64,000 bases of DNA from Halovenus aranensis (GTDB lineage: Archaea > Halobacteriota > Halobacteria > Halobacteriales > Haloarculaceae), in the NCBI RefSeq assembly GCF_900100385.1, contig NZ_FNFC01000013.1, positions 49,604-113,603 on the forward strand. Reading direction: 5' to 3'. Below the pieces are notes generated by a model. That model worked only from the letters and a program-made list of their open reading frames with translations. It was not told where the DNA came from and did not search any database. Below are positions 51,729 to 59,500 of this stretch, one piece after another; the first letter of the stretch is position 1; the number at the start of each line of letters is the position of its first letter. The translations under genes were made by a program, and so were the position numbers.

Positions 51729-52838
51729 ATGACAACTGTCGACGTTTCAGAGAGTCTGACTTACGGGTTCAAATTGTTCGCGTATCTTCTGGTCGTCGTC
51801 GTCCTGGGTGGTGGGGGGATGGCGCTGGGTGGCGCACTTGCCGGTCCTATCGTGCTCGATGGCTCCGTCACCGAGGAACTCTCGTCGCCCGAACTGCTCG
51901 GTGGCGTGGTACTCGCTGCGCTCGGCGTTATCGTCTGGGTGACCGGCACGCTCGGCCTGACGTACAAGCTGCTTGCGGATGCCGTCACACGCGGTATCCC
52001 GGACGACCTGCAGTCTGCGCCCACACCGGAGGGGTCGCCGGACCAACAGCAAACACGACAACAGCGCCGAGTCGAGCCGGTCGGCCCGTCGCCGGGCGAA
52101 CAGACCGCCCGCTCGTTCGGGTCGGAGTCGACCGTTCCCGGTGCGGCTGACGTGCCCGACCGCGTGACAGCACCGAGTGACTCTGTGGCTGTCGAGCCCA
52201 CGACCACAGACGCTGGAAGCGACGAGACACCGCCAGAGACTGGACCGACAGCCGACGAATCCGCGGGTGCCGCCGCGGCCGAGACCGCCGACCAAGACGA
52301 CGAGACGGAGTCGTTCGCCGACGACTCGCCGAGTACCGAGGAACGGACGGCCGAAGAGATAGCCTTCGGCGACAGCGACGAGGCGGGACCGGACCGCCAG
52401 CCGTCGGCCGACGACGAGGACGACGTGGCAGTTGAGACAGAGGCGCCGCCGGACGACACTGATTCTCCCGATGCGGACGACCACACAGACGGAACTGAGA
52501 CGATGGCAGACGTAATCGAGGACAACCCAACTATCTCGTCGGATGGGGCTGAGGACGCCAGTCCGGTCGACAGCGTGAAAAACGGCGATTCCGACGGATT
52601 CACCGGCGCTGGCGCGGACGAATCTACCGACGGCTTTGGCGACACTGACGATGACACACCGGTGAGCGAGCCACAGACAGACGATAGCGGCGCTGACGAA
52701 CTCTTTTCCTCTGAGGCTGGAGACTCCGCCGAGGAGTCTGTGTCACAGGAGGAGAACACAGAGGAAACGGATTCGGGCACAGAGGAGGCCATCTCGGACG
52801 AGGACAGCGAGGCCTCCGATACGGACCCGCTCGCGTGA
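51729..52838 (+). CDS. Membrane protein with long acidic disordered tail, unknown function
   Basis: The 369-residue protein has two membrane helices (about residues 14-38, LFAYLLVVVVLGGGGMALGGAL, and 55-78, LLGGVVLAALGVIVWVTGTLGL) followed by about 280 residues of acidic low-complexity sequence rich in Asp, Glu, Thr, Ser and Pro. No catalytic domain is visible, and no family is recognised. The tail is cytoplasmic or external depending on orientation, which the sequence does not decide. It sits between IPK and CheF. Confidence 0.75.
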   Translation: MTTVDVSESLTYGFKLFAYLLVVVVLGGGGMALGGALAGPIVLDGSVTEELSSPELLGGVVLAALGVIVWVTGTLGLTYKLLADAVTRGIPDDLQSAPTPEGSPDQQQTRQQRRVEPVGPSPGEQTARSFGSESTVPGAADVPDRVTAPSDSVAVEPTTTDAGSDETPPETGPTADESAGAAAAETADQDDETESFADDSPSTEERTAEEIAFGDSDEAGPDRQPSADDEDDVAVETEAPPDDTDSPDADDHTDGTETMADVIEDNPTISSDGAEDASPVDSVKNGDSDGFTGAGADESTDGFGDTDDDTPVSEPQTDDSGADELFSSEAGDSAEESVSQEENTEETDSGTEEAISDEDSEASDTDPLA

Positions 52839-52944
52839 CCGTCCGGGGCTGGCGCCGACTCGCCGGCCACACCGTCGTTGTTCGCGGATAATTTACAAAG
52901 GTTCAATATGTTCCTACCCGGAGAGAGTGATAACGAGAGAGCCT

Positions 52945-53817
52945 ATGGCATCAGTGCTTGCGGATTTTGTTGCTCATCTCACCGTCGAGGCAGCCGACTG
53001 GGAGGACCCCATCGAGGGGCGGGTCCTGCTGAGCGAGACACAACTCGTGTTGGCCGAAGACGAAGATACCAAGAAGGCAATCCCAATCGATGCCGTCTTC
53101 GATATCAACACGGAAACGACGCCGAAGTTCGTCGACCCGATGCCGGGCCGGCCTGTCACGGTCGCGTACCGTGAAGGTGACAGCCGCGCGACTGCGGTCG
53201 TCTCTGCCGACGAGACGACGAGCAAGAAGTTCGAGACGGTCTTGTTCAAGGCAATTCTCAACGGGACGTATACGATTTTGAAACATCCGTCGAAGGTCGG
53301 TGGCCGCGTCATGGACACCGAGTTTCAGGGCGGCATCATGGGACTGTCGGCGGGAGCCGTCCAGTTCGATACCGACGAGGGACCAATCGAGATTCCGCTC
53401 GACGGTATCGTTGACTTCTCGCGGGAGCAACGGACCGTCAACGGCGAAGACCGGCCGGTGCTGGTCGTCAGCCACATGGACAACGGCGAAGCACTGGAGA
53501 CTGTCGCCGCGGCGGACTCCTCGCGGAAGCTGTCGATTCTGGGTCGCTACCTCCGTGGCACGTACCAGCGCCTGCTCGAATCGCTCAAGCAGATTTCGCT
53601 GTCAGATTCCGAAACCGAGGCCCTGACCACTATCTATTCGACCGGTGACATGGATGTCTCACTGCCGAGCGTGTTAGGGATGGACCCGAAGACAGTGAAA
53701 CGCGTCCTCCATTCGCTACACGACAACGGGCTCGTCGAGTCCGGGGAAAACGGACCGGTGTTGACCGCGAAAGGGCAGATTGTCGTCAACGAGTATCTCG
53801 AACGTATCAACGACTGA
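52945..53817 (+). CDS. cheF: CheF family chemotaxis protein
   Basis: The 290-residue protein matches archaeal CheF (DUF439), the adaptor that links the bacterial-type Che signalling system, through CheY/CheD/CheC, to the archaeal flagellum (archaellum). Typical parts are MASVLADFVAHLTVEAADWEDPIEGRVLL, FKAILNGTYTILKHPSKVGG, the middle strand repeat DGIVDFSREQRTVNG, and a C-terminal winged-helix-like domain with SLPSVLGMDPKTVKRVLHSLHDNGLVESGENGPVLTAKG. Unusually for cheF there are no other che or archaellin genes in the window. The start is ATG 52945, after an upstream in-frame codon with no match. Confidence 0.9.
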   Translation: MASVLADFVAHLTVEAADWEDPIEGRVLLSETQLVLAEDEDTKKAIPIDAVFDINTETTPKFVDPMPGRPVTVAYREGDSRATAVVSADETTSKKFETVLFKAILNGTYTILKHPSKVGGRVMDTEFQGGIMGLSAGAVQFDTDEGPIEIPLDGIVDFSREQRTVNGEDRPVLVVSHMDNGEALETVAAADSSRKLSILGRYLRGTYQRLLESLKQISLSDSETEALTTIYSTGDMDVSLPSVLGMDPKTVKRVLHSLHDNGLVESGENGPVLTAKGQIVVNEYLERIND

Positions 53818-53862
53818 GACCGGGATATTCGCCGCCCTCAGGGTCCGTACAGCAATCAACGT

Positions 53863-53888
53863 GTTTTTAAGGCTTGCGGTAAAATATA
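53863..53888 (+). promoter_or_regulatory. Tandem box A elements upstream of the RNase J leader
   Basis: TTTTTAAGG at 53863-53871 and TAAAATATAGG at 53880-53890 lie in AT-rich sequence. The first predicts a transcript start near 53895, the second near 53911. Either places a leader of about 170-190 nt before the RNase J ATG, unusually long for a haloarchaeon. Confidence 0.5.
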
Positions 53889-53894
53889 GGCGTA

Positions 53895-54080
53895 TCCGAG
53901 CGAACGGTCGCCCCGGGAAACGTCATGGGCGACCGGCGCGCCGCCGGACGACGACGCGATGGCTTTGCGGCCATCGGGTCAGACGGCGGCCGACCGACAG
54001 AGTCGGGACTGCGCGCGGCCGGACAGACGGTCGTCCTCGCAGTCGCCGGGCCTCCCGGGCGACGACCGCCTCGGCGTGAT
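53895..54080 (+). ncRNA. Candidate structured RNA or leader upstream of RNase J, class unknown
   Basis: This GC-rich stretch contains several perfect stems: 53905-53913 with 53927-53935 (9 bp), 53957-53963 with 53970-53976 (7 bp, loop TTTGCG) enclosed by 53940-53946 with 53984-53990 (7 bp), and 54028-54035 with 54061-54068 (8 bp) enclosing an inner GC hairpin. A small CCGAC/GTCGG hairpin lies at 53994-54006. An in-frame ATG at 53925 extends RNase J by 53 residues of Arg/Gly/Ala-rich sequence not typical of the family. A box H/ACA guide was considered: an ACA at 53997-53999 follows one stem at fitting distance, but no K-turn is visible. It could be an independent small RNA or an mRNA leader regulating RNase J. 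Confidence 0.35.
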
Positions 54081-54083
54081 ACG

Positions 54084-55430
54084 ATGGAAATCGAAATCGC
54101 AACAATCGGCGGCTACGAAGAGGTTGGGCGTCAGATGACGGCAGTTCGCGCAGGCGACGACGTCGTCATCTTCGACATGGGTCTCAACCTTTCGAAGGTA
54201 TTGATTCACGACAACGTCGAGACCGAGCGAATGCACTCGCTCGATCTCATCGACATGGGTGCGATTCCGGACGACCGCGTCATGTCCGAACTGGAGGGCG
54301 ACGTCAAGGCTATCGTCCCCACCCACGGTCACCTTGACCACATCGGTGCCATCTCGAAGCTGGCTCACCGCTACGATGCGCCAATCGTGGCGACGCCGTA
54401 CACCATCGAGCTGGTCAAACAGGACATCGAGAGCGAACAGAAGTTCGGCGTCCAGAACGACCTCGTCAAGATGGAGGCGGGCGAGACGATGCGCATCGGC
54501 GACCACAACGAACTCGAGTTCGTCAACGTCACGCACTCGATTATCGACGCAATCAACCCGGTCCTCCACACGCCCGAAGGCGCAGTCGTCTACGGGCTGG
54601 ACAAGCGCATGGACCACACGCCGGTCATCGGCGACCCAATCGACATGGAGCGGTTCCGCGAAATCGGCCGCGAGGGAGAGGGCGTGCTGTGTTACATCGA
54701 GGACTGTACGAACGCCGGCAAGAAAGGGCGTACCCCGAGCGAGTCCGTCGCACGCCGTCACCTCCAAGACGTGATGCACAGCATCGAGGACTACGACGGC
54801 GGCATCGTCGCGACGACGTTCTCCTCGCACATCGCCCGCGTGAAATCCCTCGTCGAGTTCGCCGACGACATCGGACGCCAGCCCGTGTTGCTCGGGCGGT
54901 CGATGGAGAAATACTCCGGCACCGCCGAGCGACTCGACTTCGTCGAGTTCCCCGAGGATCTGGGGATGTACGGCCACCGCAAGTCCGTCGACCGGACGTT
55001 CAAACGCATCATGAACGAGGGCAAAGAGGACTTCCTGCCCATCGTGACGGGCCACCAGGGCGAGCCCCGCGCGATGCTCACCCGGATGGGCCGTGGCGAG
55101 ACGCCCTACGAACTGGACGACGGCGACAAGGTCATCTTCTCGGCACGCGTCATTCCCGAGCCAACGAACGAGGGTCAGCGCTACCAGTCCGAGAAGCTGC
55201 TCTCGATGCAGGGTGCACGCATCTACGACGACATCCACGTCTCGGGACACCTCAACCGCGAGGGTCACTACCAGATGCTCGACGCTCTCCAGCCCCAGCA
55301 CGTCGTCCCCGCCCACCAGGACCTCTCGGGACTCTCCTCGTACGTCAGTCTCGCCGAGGACGAGGGGTACAAGGCAGGACGTGACCTCCACATCAGCCGC
55401 AACGGCCAGATGATTCAGCTGGTCGAGTAA
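54084..55430 (+). CDS. rnj: Ribonuclease J
   Basis: The 448-residue protein is a metallo-beta-lactamase/beta-CASP ribonuclease with 5' to 3' exonuclease activity in archaea. Motifs: [18 protein letters not shown] at the start, [15 protein letters not shown] (motif 2), [49 protein letters not shown] (beta-CASP), and [15 protein letters not shown] and PAHQDLSG at the end. The start at 54084 matches family proteins; the in-frame ATG at 53925 would add a low-complexity tail. The GGPP synthase gene begins three bases after its stop. Confidence 0.94.
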   Translation: MEIEIATIGGYEEVGRQMTAVRAGDDVVIFDMGLNLSKVLIHDNVETERMHSLDLIDMGAIPDDRVMSELEGDVKAIVPTHGHLDHIGAISKLAHRYDAPIVATPYTIELVKQDIESEQKFGVQNDLVKMEAGETMRIGDHNELEFVNVTHSIIDAINPVLHTPEGAVVYGLDKRMDHTPVIGDPIDMERFREIGREGEGVLCYIEDCTNAGKKGRTPSESVARRHLQDVMHSIEDYDGGIVATTFSSHIARVKSLVEFADDIGRQPVLLGRSMEKYSGTAERLDFVEFPEDLGMYGHRKSVDRTFKRIMNEGKEDFLPIVTGHQGEPRAMLTRMGRGETPYELDDGDKVIFSARVIPEPTNEGQRYQSEKLLSMQGARIYDDIHVSGHLNREGHYQMLDALQPQHVVPAHQDLSGLSSYVSLAEDEGYKAGRDLHISRNGQMIQLVE

Positions 55431-55433
55431 CCA

Positions 55434-56468
55434 ATGACACGACAGCAGGCAGTCGAGGAGACTATCGCGCGGTGTCGCCAGCAGGTCAACGACGCAATCA
55501 CAGAGGACCTCCCGGTCGAACACCCGGAGCGGCTCTACGAGGCCTCTCGGTATCTGCTCGACGCCGGTGGCAAGCGCCTCCGGCCGACAATCCTCCTGCT
55601 CGGGGCTGACGCCCTTGCCGATGTCGACCCCGACTCCGAGTCCTACCGCCAGTTCCCGGCCGCAGACAGCAAGGCGGTCGACGTGCTCTCGGCGGCGGTG
55701 AGCATCGAGATTATCCAGTCGTTCACGCTGATTCACGACGACATCATGGACGACGACGACATGCGCCGTGGTGTCCCTGCTGTCCACCGCGAGTACGACG
55801 TTTCGACGGCCATTCTCGCGGGTGACACGCTTTACTCCAAAGCCTTCGAGAACATTCTCCGGACGGGCGCACCGCCGGACCGGTCGGTCCGGGCGCTCTC
55901 GGAGCTTGCGACGACCTGTACCGAAATCTGTGAGGGGCAGTCGCTGGACATCGAGTTCGAGACCCGAGAGAGCGTCGCGCCCGAGGACTACCTCGAAATG
56001 GTCGAGCTGAAGACGGCGGTACTGTACGCGGCGGCCGCGAGCATTCCGGCCGTCCTCCTGGGATACAACGATGCTGTCGACCCACTCCATAGCTACGGGC
56101 TCTCGATTGGGCGGGCCTTCCAGATTCAGGATGACCTCTTGGACTTGACGACGCCGACCGAGAAGCTTGGCAAACAGCGCGGGAGCGACCTCGTCGAGAA
56201 CAAGCAGACACTCATCACGGTCCACGCGCGCAAGCAGGGTGTCGATGTCGACAACCTCGTCGAGTCCGACTCAGTGGACGCCGTCTCCGAGGCGGAAATC
56301 GAGCAGGCTGTCGGCGTGCTCGAAGACGCCGGAAGCATCGAGTACGCACGTGAGACGGCCCGCGAGTTCGTCGCAAACGGCAAGGCACAGCTCGATGCGC
56401 TGCCCGACAACGAAGCCAACGACCGGCTGCTCGACATCGCCGACTACCTCGTCGAACGCGAGTACTGA
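55434..56468 (+). CDS. idsA: Polyprenyl diphosphate synthase (geranylgeranyl/farnesyl diphosphate synthase)
   Basis: The 344-residue enzyme makes C15-C20 prenyl diphosphates for archaeal ether lipids and menaquinone. It has DAGGKRLRPTILLLG, the first Asp-rich motif SFTLIHDDIMDDDDMRRGVP, KTAVLYAAAASIPAVLLGY and the second Asp-rich motif FQIQDDLLDLTTPTEKLGKQRGSD. It follows RNase J in the same operon. An insertion of about 20 residues (DADPDSESYRQFPAADSKAV-like) before the first motif is somewhat larger than in bacterial enzymes. Confidence 0.94.
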   Translation: MTRQQAVEETIARCRQQVNDAITEDLPVEHPERLYEASRYLLDAGGKRLRPTILLLGADALADVDPDSESYRQFPAADSKAVDVLSAAVSIEIIQSFTLIHDDIMDDDDMRRGVPAVHREYDVSTAILAGDTLYSKAFENILRTGAPPDRSVRALSELATTCTEICEGQSLDIEFETRESVAPEDYLEMVELKTAVLYAAAASIPAVLLGYNDAVDPLHSYGLSIGRAFQIQDDLLDLTTPTEKLGKQRGSDLVENKQTLITVHARKQGVDVDNLVESDSVDAVSEAEIEQAVGVLEDAGSIEYARETAREFVANGKAQLDALPDNEANDRLLDIADYLVEREY

Positions 56469-56575
56469 TAGCGATTATTGCGAGTCGTTACCTAACCGGG
56501 TCCTGAGAATAACCGCGAGAATCGCTGTGAGCCGGGCGGCGTACCTTTATGACCGCGTGTCCGAAACGTCGGACA

Positions 56576-57364
56576 ATGTCGGTACTCGACTACGAGATCC
56601 ACGACGACAGAGCGACGATTACGATAACGAACCCGGAGCTGCGAAACGCGCTCACGCTGGAGACAGCGCAGGCGCTGACTGACGCACTGGAAACAATCGA
56701 AGACAGCGACGCGCGCTGTGTCGTCTTGCAGGGCTCGTCGGGGACGTTCTGTGCCGGTGGTGATATCGAGTTGATGATGGAAGGGCTGACCAGCGAGCGC
56801 GAAACTGCCGAGTTGATGGAAGAAGCCGCCTATCCGATCAACCGGACCGTCCAGTGCGTCTACGAGTGTTCTATCCCGACAGTTGCGAAGGTGGACGGCC
56901 CTGCCTACGGTGCCGGCGCGTCGCTCGCAATCGCGTGTGACGTGGTGTTGGCGAGCGAGCAGGCCGAAATCAGCTTTGGATTCCGACGGGTGGGTCTCTC
57001 GGTCGACTCTGGTACGTCATATCTCCTGCCGCGGATGGTCGGCGAGAACACCGCAAAAGACCTCGTCTATTCCGGAGACGTACTCGACGCGGAGCGAGCA
57101 CACGAGCTAGGCCTGTTCAACCGCGTGTATCCGACCGACGAGTTCGACCAGGCGGCCGAGGAATACGTCGAAAACGTCACCACGGGACCGACAGTCGGGC
57201 TCACACACTCGAAGCGACTCCTCCAGCGCGGCCTCGACCGCTCGTTCGACGAGGTAATCGACGCGGAGGTCGACGCTATCGAGTCTGCTTTCGGGACCGA
57301 CGACTTCGCAGAGGGTGTCGAGGCGTTCCTCGAAGGACGCTCTCCCGAGTTCGAGGGGACGTGA
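56576..57364 (+). CDS. Enoyl-CoA hydratase/isomerase family protein
   Basis: The 262-residue crotonase-fold protein shows LQGSSGTFCAGGDIELMMEG and the conserved VAKVDGPAYGAGASLAIACDVVLASEQAEISFGFRRVGL, followed by SGTSYLLPRMVG and an AHELGLFN region. It hydrates or isomerises an acyl-CoA. It differs from the other crotonase gene in the window in having a large acidic helix after the oxyanion loop. It follows idsA by about 107 bp and may have its own promoter. Confidence 0.92.
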   Translation: MSVLDYEIHDDRATITITNPELRNALTLETAQALTDALETIEDSDARCVVLQGSSGTFCAGGDIELMMEGLTSERETAELMEEAAYPINRTVQCVYECSIPTVAKVDGPAYGAGASLAIACDVVLASEQAEISFGFRRVGLSVDSGTSYLLPRMVGENTAKDLVYSGDVLDAERAHELGLFNRVYPTDEFDQAAEEYVENVTTGPTVGLTHSKRLLQRGLDRSFDEVIDAEVDAIESAFGTDDFAEGVEAFLEGRSPEFEGT

Positions 57365-57367
57365 CCG

Positions 57368-57646
57368 CTACAGCTTGTTTTCGGCGTCTTCGGCGAGCTC
57401 TTTCATGCGCTTGCCGACGCGGCCAGCGTCGGAGAACTCGTCGTCACTCATGGCGTTTGCAAGCGCGTTCCCGAGGACGAAAACCGCGTGTTTGTGCTCG
57501 CTTTTGGACATATGAACGTCGTCTGGCGTCACTTCGATTTCGTCGTAGGGCTCGAACAGTTCGTCATCGGTGGTCTCGAGGCTCTTGAAGTACTCCATGA
57601 TGATGACCATCTGCTCGTGGAGCTCAAGCAGTTCGTCTTTGTGCAT
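57368..57646 (-). CDS. UPF0058 family protein
   Basis: The 92-residue protein is a helical archaeal protein of the UPF0058 group: MHKDELLELHEQMVIIMEYF, then the acidic loop DEIEVTPDDVHMSKSEHKHAVFVLGNALANAMSD and a C-terminal helix RVGKRMKELAEDAENKL. The His/Glu cluster H-M-S-K-S-E-H-K-H-A is consistent with metal binding. The family has no established function. It converges on the enoyl-CoA hydratase gene. Confidence 0.9.
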   Translation of the reverse strand: MHKDELLELHEQMVIIMEYFKSLETTDDELFEPYDEIEVTPDDVHMSKSEHKHAVFVLGNALANAMSDDEFSDAGRVGKRMKELAEDAENKL

Positions 57647-57747
57647 CCGTGTAAGAAATAACGCGGTATCGGGTCAAGTATGTTTGGTCTCTCCCCGACC
57701 TGATTTGAGGGCTGTGCACGCGCGCGCACCGAACGCAGCTCGAAAAG

Positions 57748-57963
57748 CTAGAAGACGTACTCGTCGTCGTGACCCATCATACCGTCGTCTTCGTATCCGG
57801 GTTCACCGTCATCGTCGACGGGACCGCTCGTTTTGTAGGCTTTGACACCCGTCGCGACGAGTTCCTCGATTGCCTCCTCTCGGTTGAGGAACTCACCCTC
57901 GTCGACGAGCTGGGTGATCTGCATTTCGAGATGCTCCGGGATAGTTATCTCTACCTTAGGCAT
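57748..57963 (-). CDS. CopG-type ribbon-helix-helix protein
   Basis: The 71-residue protein has a ribbon-helix-helix domain: the strand MPKVEITIPEHLEMQITQL, then GEFLNREEAIEELVATGVKAY, the usual RHH signature for DNA binding as a dimer. The C-terminal 25 residues are an acidic, Met/Asp-rich tail (DDDGEPGYEDDGMMGHDDEYVF) that could modulate it or bind partners. A TTTAAATA box (57990-57998) sits about 27 nt before the ATG. Its target genes are unknown. Confidence 0.88.
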   Translation of the reverse strand: MPKVEITIPEHLEMQITQLVDEGEFLNREEAIEELVATGVKAYKTSGPVDDDGEPGYEDDGMMGHDDEYVF

Positions 57964-57989
57964 CGGACGTGCGACTCTTTGCCTGAGGG

Positions 57990-57998
57990 GTATTTAAA
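57990..57998 (-). promoter_or_regulatory. Box A of the CopG-type gene
   Basis: On the minus strand TTTTAAATA is centred about 27-32 nt before the ATG at 57963, so the transcript would be leaderless or nearly so. Confidence 0.5.
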
Positions 57999-58123
57999 AC
58001 TGACGGGGAGCGTTGTTGCTCGGCGAAAATGACCTCTTGGAACCACAAATATCTCATCTACACCCCCAATTTCAGTTCTGCTGGACACAACGGGACCAGC
58101 GTCACCTCTGGCGATTGGATTTC

Positions 58124-58129
58124 TATAAT
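58124..58129 (+). promoter_or_regulatory. Box A upstream of menF
   Basis: TATAAT at 58124-58129 predicts transcription starting near 58153, giving a leader of about 15 nt to the menF ATG. Confidence 0.5.
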
Positions 58130-58142
58130 AGTCAGGCTCAAA

Positions 58143-58155
58143 GGGGCTGCGCCCC
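58143..58155 (+). repeat. Perfect inverted repeat at the menF transcription start
   Basis: GGGGC and GCCCC flank the three bases TGC. The element overlaps the predicted start of transcription, so it may be a repressor operator or an mRNA hairpin. No other operator copy is visible nearby. Confidence 0.4.
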
Positions 58156-58168
58156 AACCCTCTGAGAA

Positions 58169-59500
58169 ATGGAGTCTCCTCGTGGTGACGATGCAGCTCT
58201 CGGCGACGAGACAATTGCTGTCCGTGGGTGTTCTATCGAGACCCCTGCGTTGCGGTCTGTACTCGAGGTTTTTGACGCGCCGCGGACCGGGTGGACCGCC
58301 CCGACGACATCTGTCGTCGCCGGCGGTGCGACGGCGACACTCTCGGCGACCGGCCCCGACAGGTTCGGCCGTCTCAAAGCGGCTGCCGAGGACCTTTTCG
58401 ACCGGGTTCAGACGCCCGAACCACTACCGGAAGGCGCCAAACCTCGGCTGTTCGGTGGCTTTTCGTTTACTGCCGACTCGTCGCGCGAACCGCCGTGGCG
58501 TGACTACCCCGACGCACGGTTTACACTCCCGGCAGTTCAGGTGAGCATCACCTCAAACGGGACGTGGCTGACGACCGCAGCGACGGGGCCGGACGCCGGC
58601 CAGACCGCAACGGAGCGCCTCGACCGCTGGCGGGACCGTATCGCCGCCTTGCCCGTCTTCGAACCGGGCACGCCTCCCGGTATCGAGACCAAACGCCACA
58701 CGCCCACGCTGGGCGACTGGCGCACGGGAGTCGAGTCGGTCGTCGAACGAATCAGAGACGGCGCCCTCAGGAAAGTGGTACTCGCTCAGTCGCTGTCGGC
58801 CGACCTCACCAGAGAGCTCCGGGTCGTCGACGCGCTGACGCGGTTGGGCGAGTCGTACCCGGGCTGTTATCAGTTCCTGTTTGAGCCGGCCACCGGTCCG
58901 AGCTTTCTCGGGGCGACGCCGGAGCGACTCGTCAAGGTGCGCGGCCGGACTGTCGACACGGTGGCGCTTGCCGGGTCTATCGGCCGCGGTGAGACAAAAG
59001 ACGAAGACGACTGGCTCGAAGCACAGCTCCGTGACAGCGAGAAGAACAACCACGAGCACGACCTGGTAGTCAACGCGGTCCGTGGTCAACTCGGAACGAT
59101 GGCGACCGACATCGAGACCGGCGACCGGACCGTCCGGAAACTCTCGAACGTCCAGCACCTCCAGACGCCGATTCGTGGCACGCTCGACGAGGACCGACAC
59201 GTACTCGACCTCGTCGAGCAACTCCACCCGACGCCGGCGGTCGGCGGCCTCCCGCCCGACGCGGCGATGCGGACGATACGAGACATAGAAGCGTTCGACC
59301 GCGGCTGGTATGCCGCTCCTGTCGGCTGGATAGACGAACACGGCGACGGCACGTTTCTCGTGGCGATTCGCTCGGCCGTCACTGACGGGACGACAGCGAC
59401 GATGTTCGCCGGTGCGGGTATCGTCGCCGACAGCGACCCCGACGAGGAGTACGACGAGATACAGCTGAAGTTCCGCCCGATTCTGGACGAACTCACATGA
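58169..59500 (+). CDS. menF: Isochorismate synthase
   Basis: The 443-residue protein converts chorismate to isochorismate, the first committed step of menaquinone synthesis. The chorismate-binding C-terminal domain shows VERIRDGALRKVVLAQSLSADL, YQFLFEPATGPSFLGATPERLV, VALAGSIGRGETKDED, NNHEHDLVV and HVLDLVEQLHPTPAVGGLPPDA, with ERGW replaced by FDRGWYAAPVGWID. A small palindrome lies between its box A and its ATG. Its stop overlaps the menD start, coupling the two steps. The other chorismate-using synthase in the window (pabB) is longer and not closely related. Confidence 0.92.
   Translation: MESPRGDDAALGDETIAVRGCSIETPALRSVLEVFDAPRTGWTAPTTSVVAGGATATLSATGPDRFGRLKAAAEDLFDRVQTPEPLPEGAKPRLFGGFSFTADSSREPPWRDYPDARFTLPAVQVSITSNGTWLTTAATGPDAGQTATERLDRWRDRIAALPVFEPGTPPGIETKRHTPTLGDWRTGVESVVERIRDGALRKVVLAQSLSADLTRELRVVDALTRLGESYPGCYQFLFEPATGPSFLGATPERLVKVRGRTVDTVALAGSIGRGETKDEDDWLEAQLRDSEKNNHEHDLVVNAVRGQLGTMATDIETGDRTVRKLSNVQHLQTPIRGTLDEDRHVLDLVEQLHPTPAVGGLPPDAAMRTIRDIEAFDRGWYAAPVGWIDEHGDGTFLVAIRSAVTDGTTATMFAGAGIVADSDPDEEYDEIQLKFRPILDELT

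Noticed and set aside
53940..53999. Box H/ACA guide RNA in the RNase J leader
   Set aside because: Stem, internal loop and ACA are at fitting distances, but no K-turn is visible and the pocket did not match the 23S target regions I could recall. It is kept only as an unclassified structured RNA candidate.
53925..54083. In-frame 53-residue N-terminal extension of RNase J
   Set aside because: It is Arg/Gly/Ala-rich, has no family match, lies over perfect RNA stems, and RNase J proteins normally begin at the [10 protein letters not shown] start.
53979..56225. 748-residue minus-strand frame opposite RNase J and idsA
   Set aside because: It is a codon-bias shadow; both plus-strand genes have full catalytic motifs.
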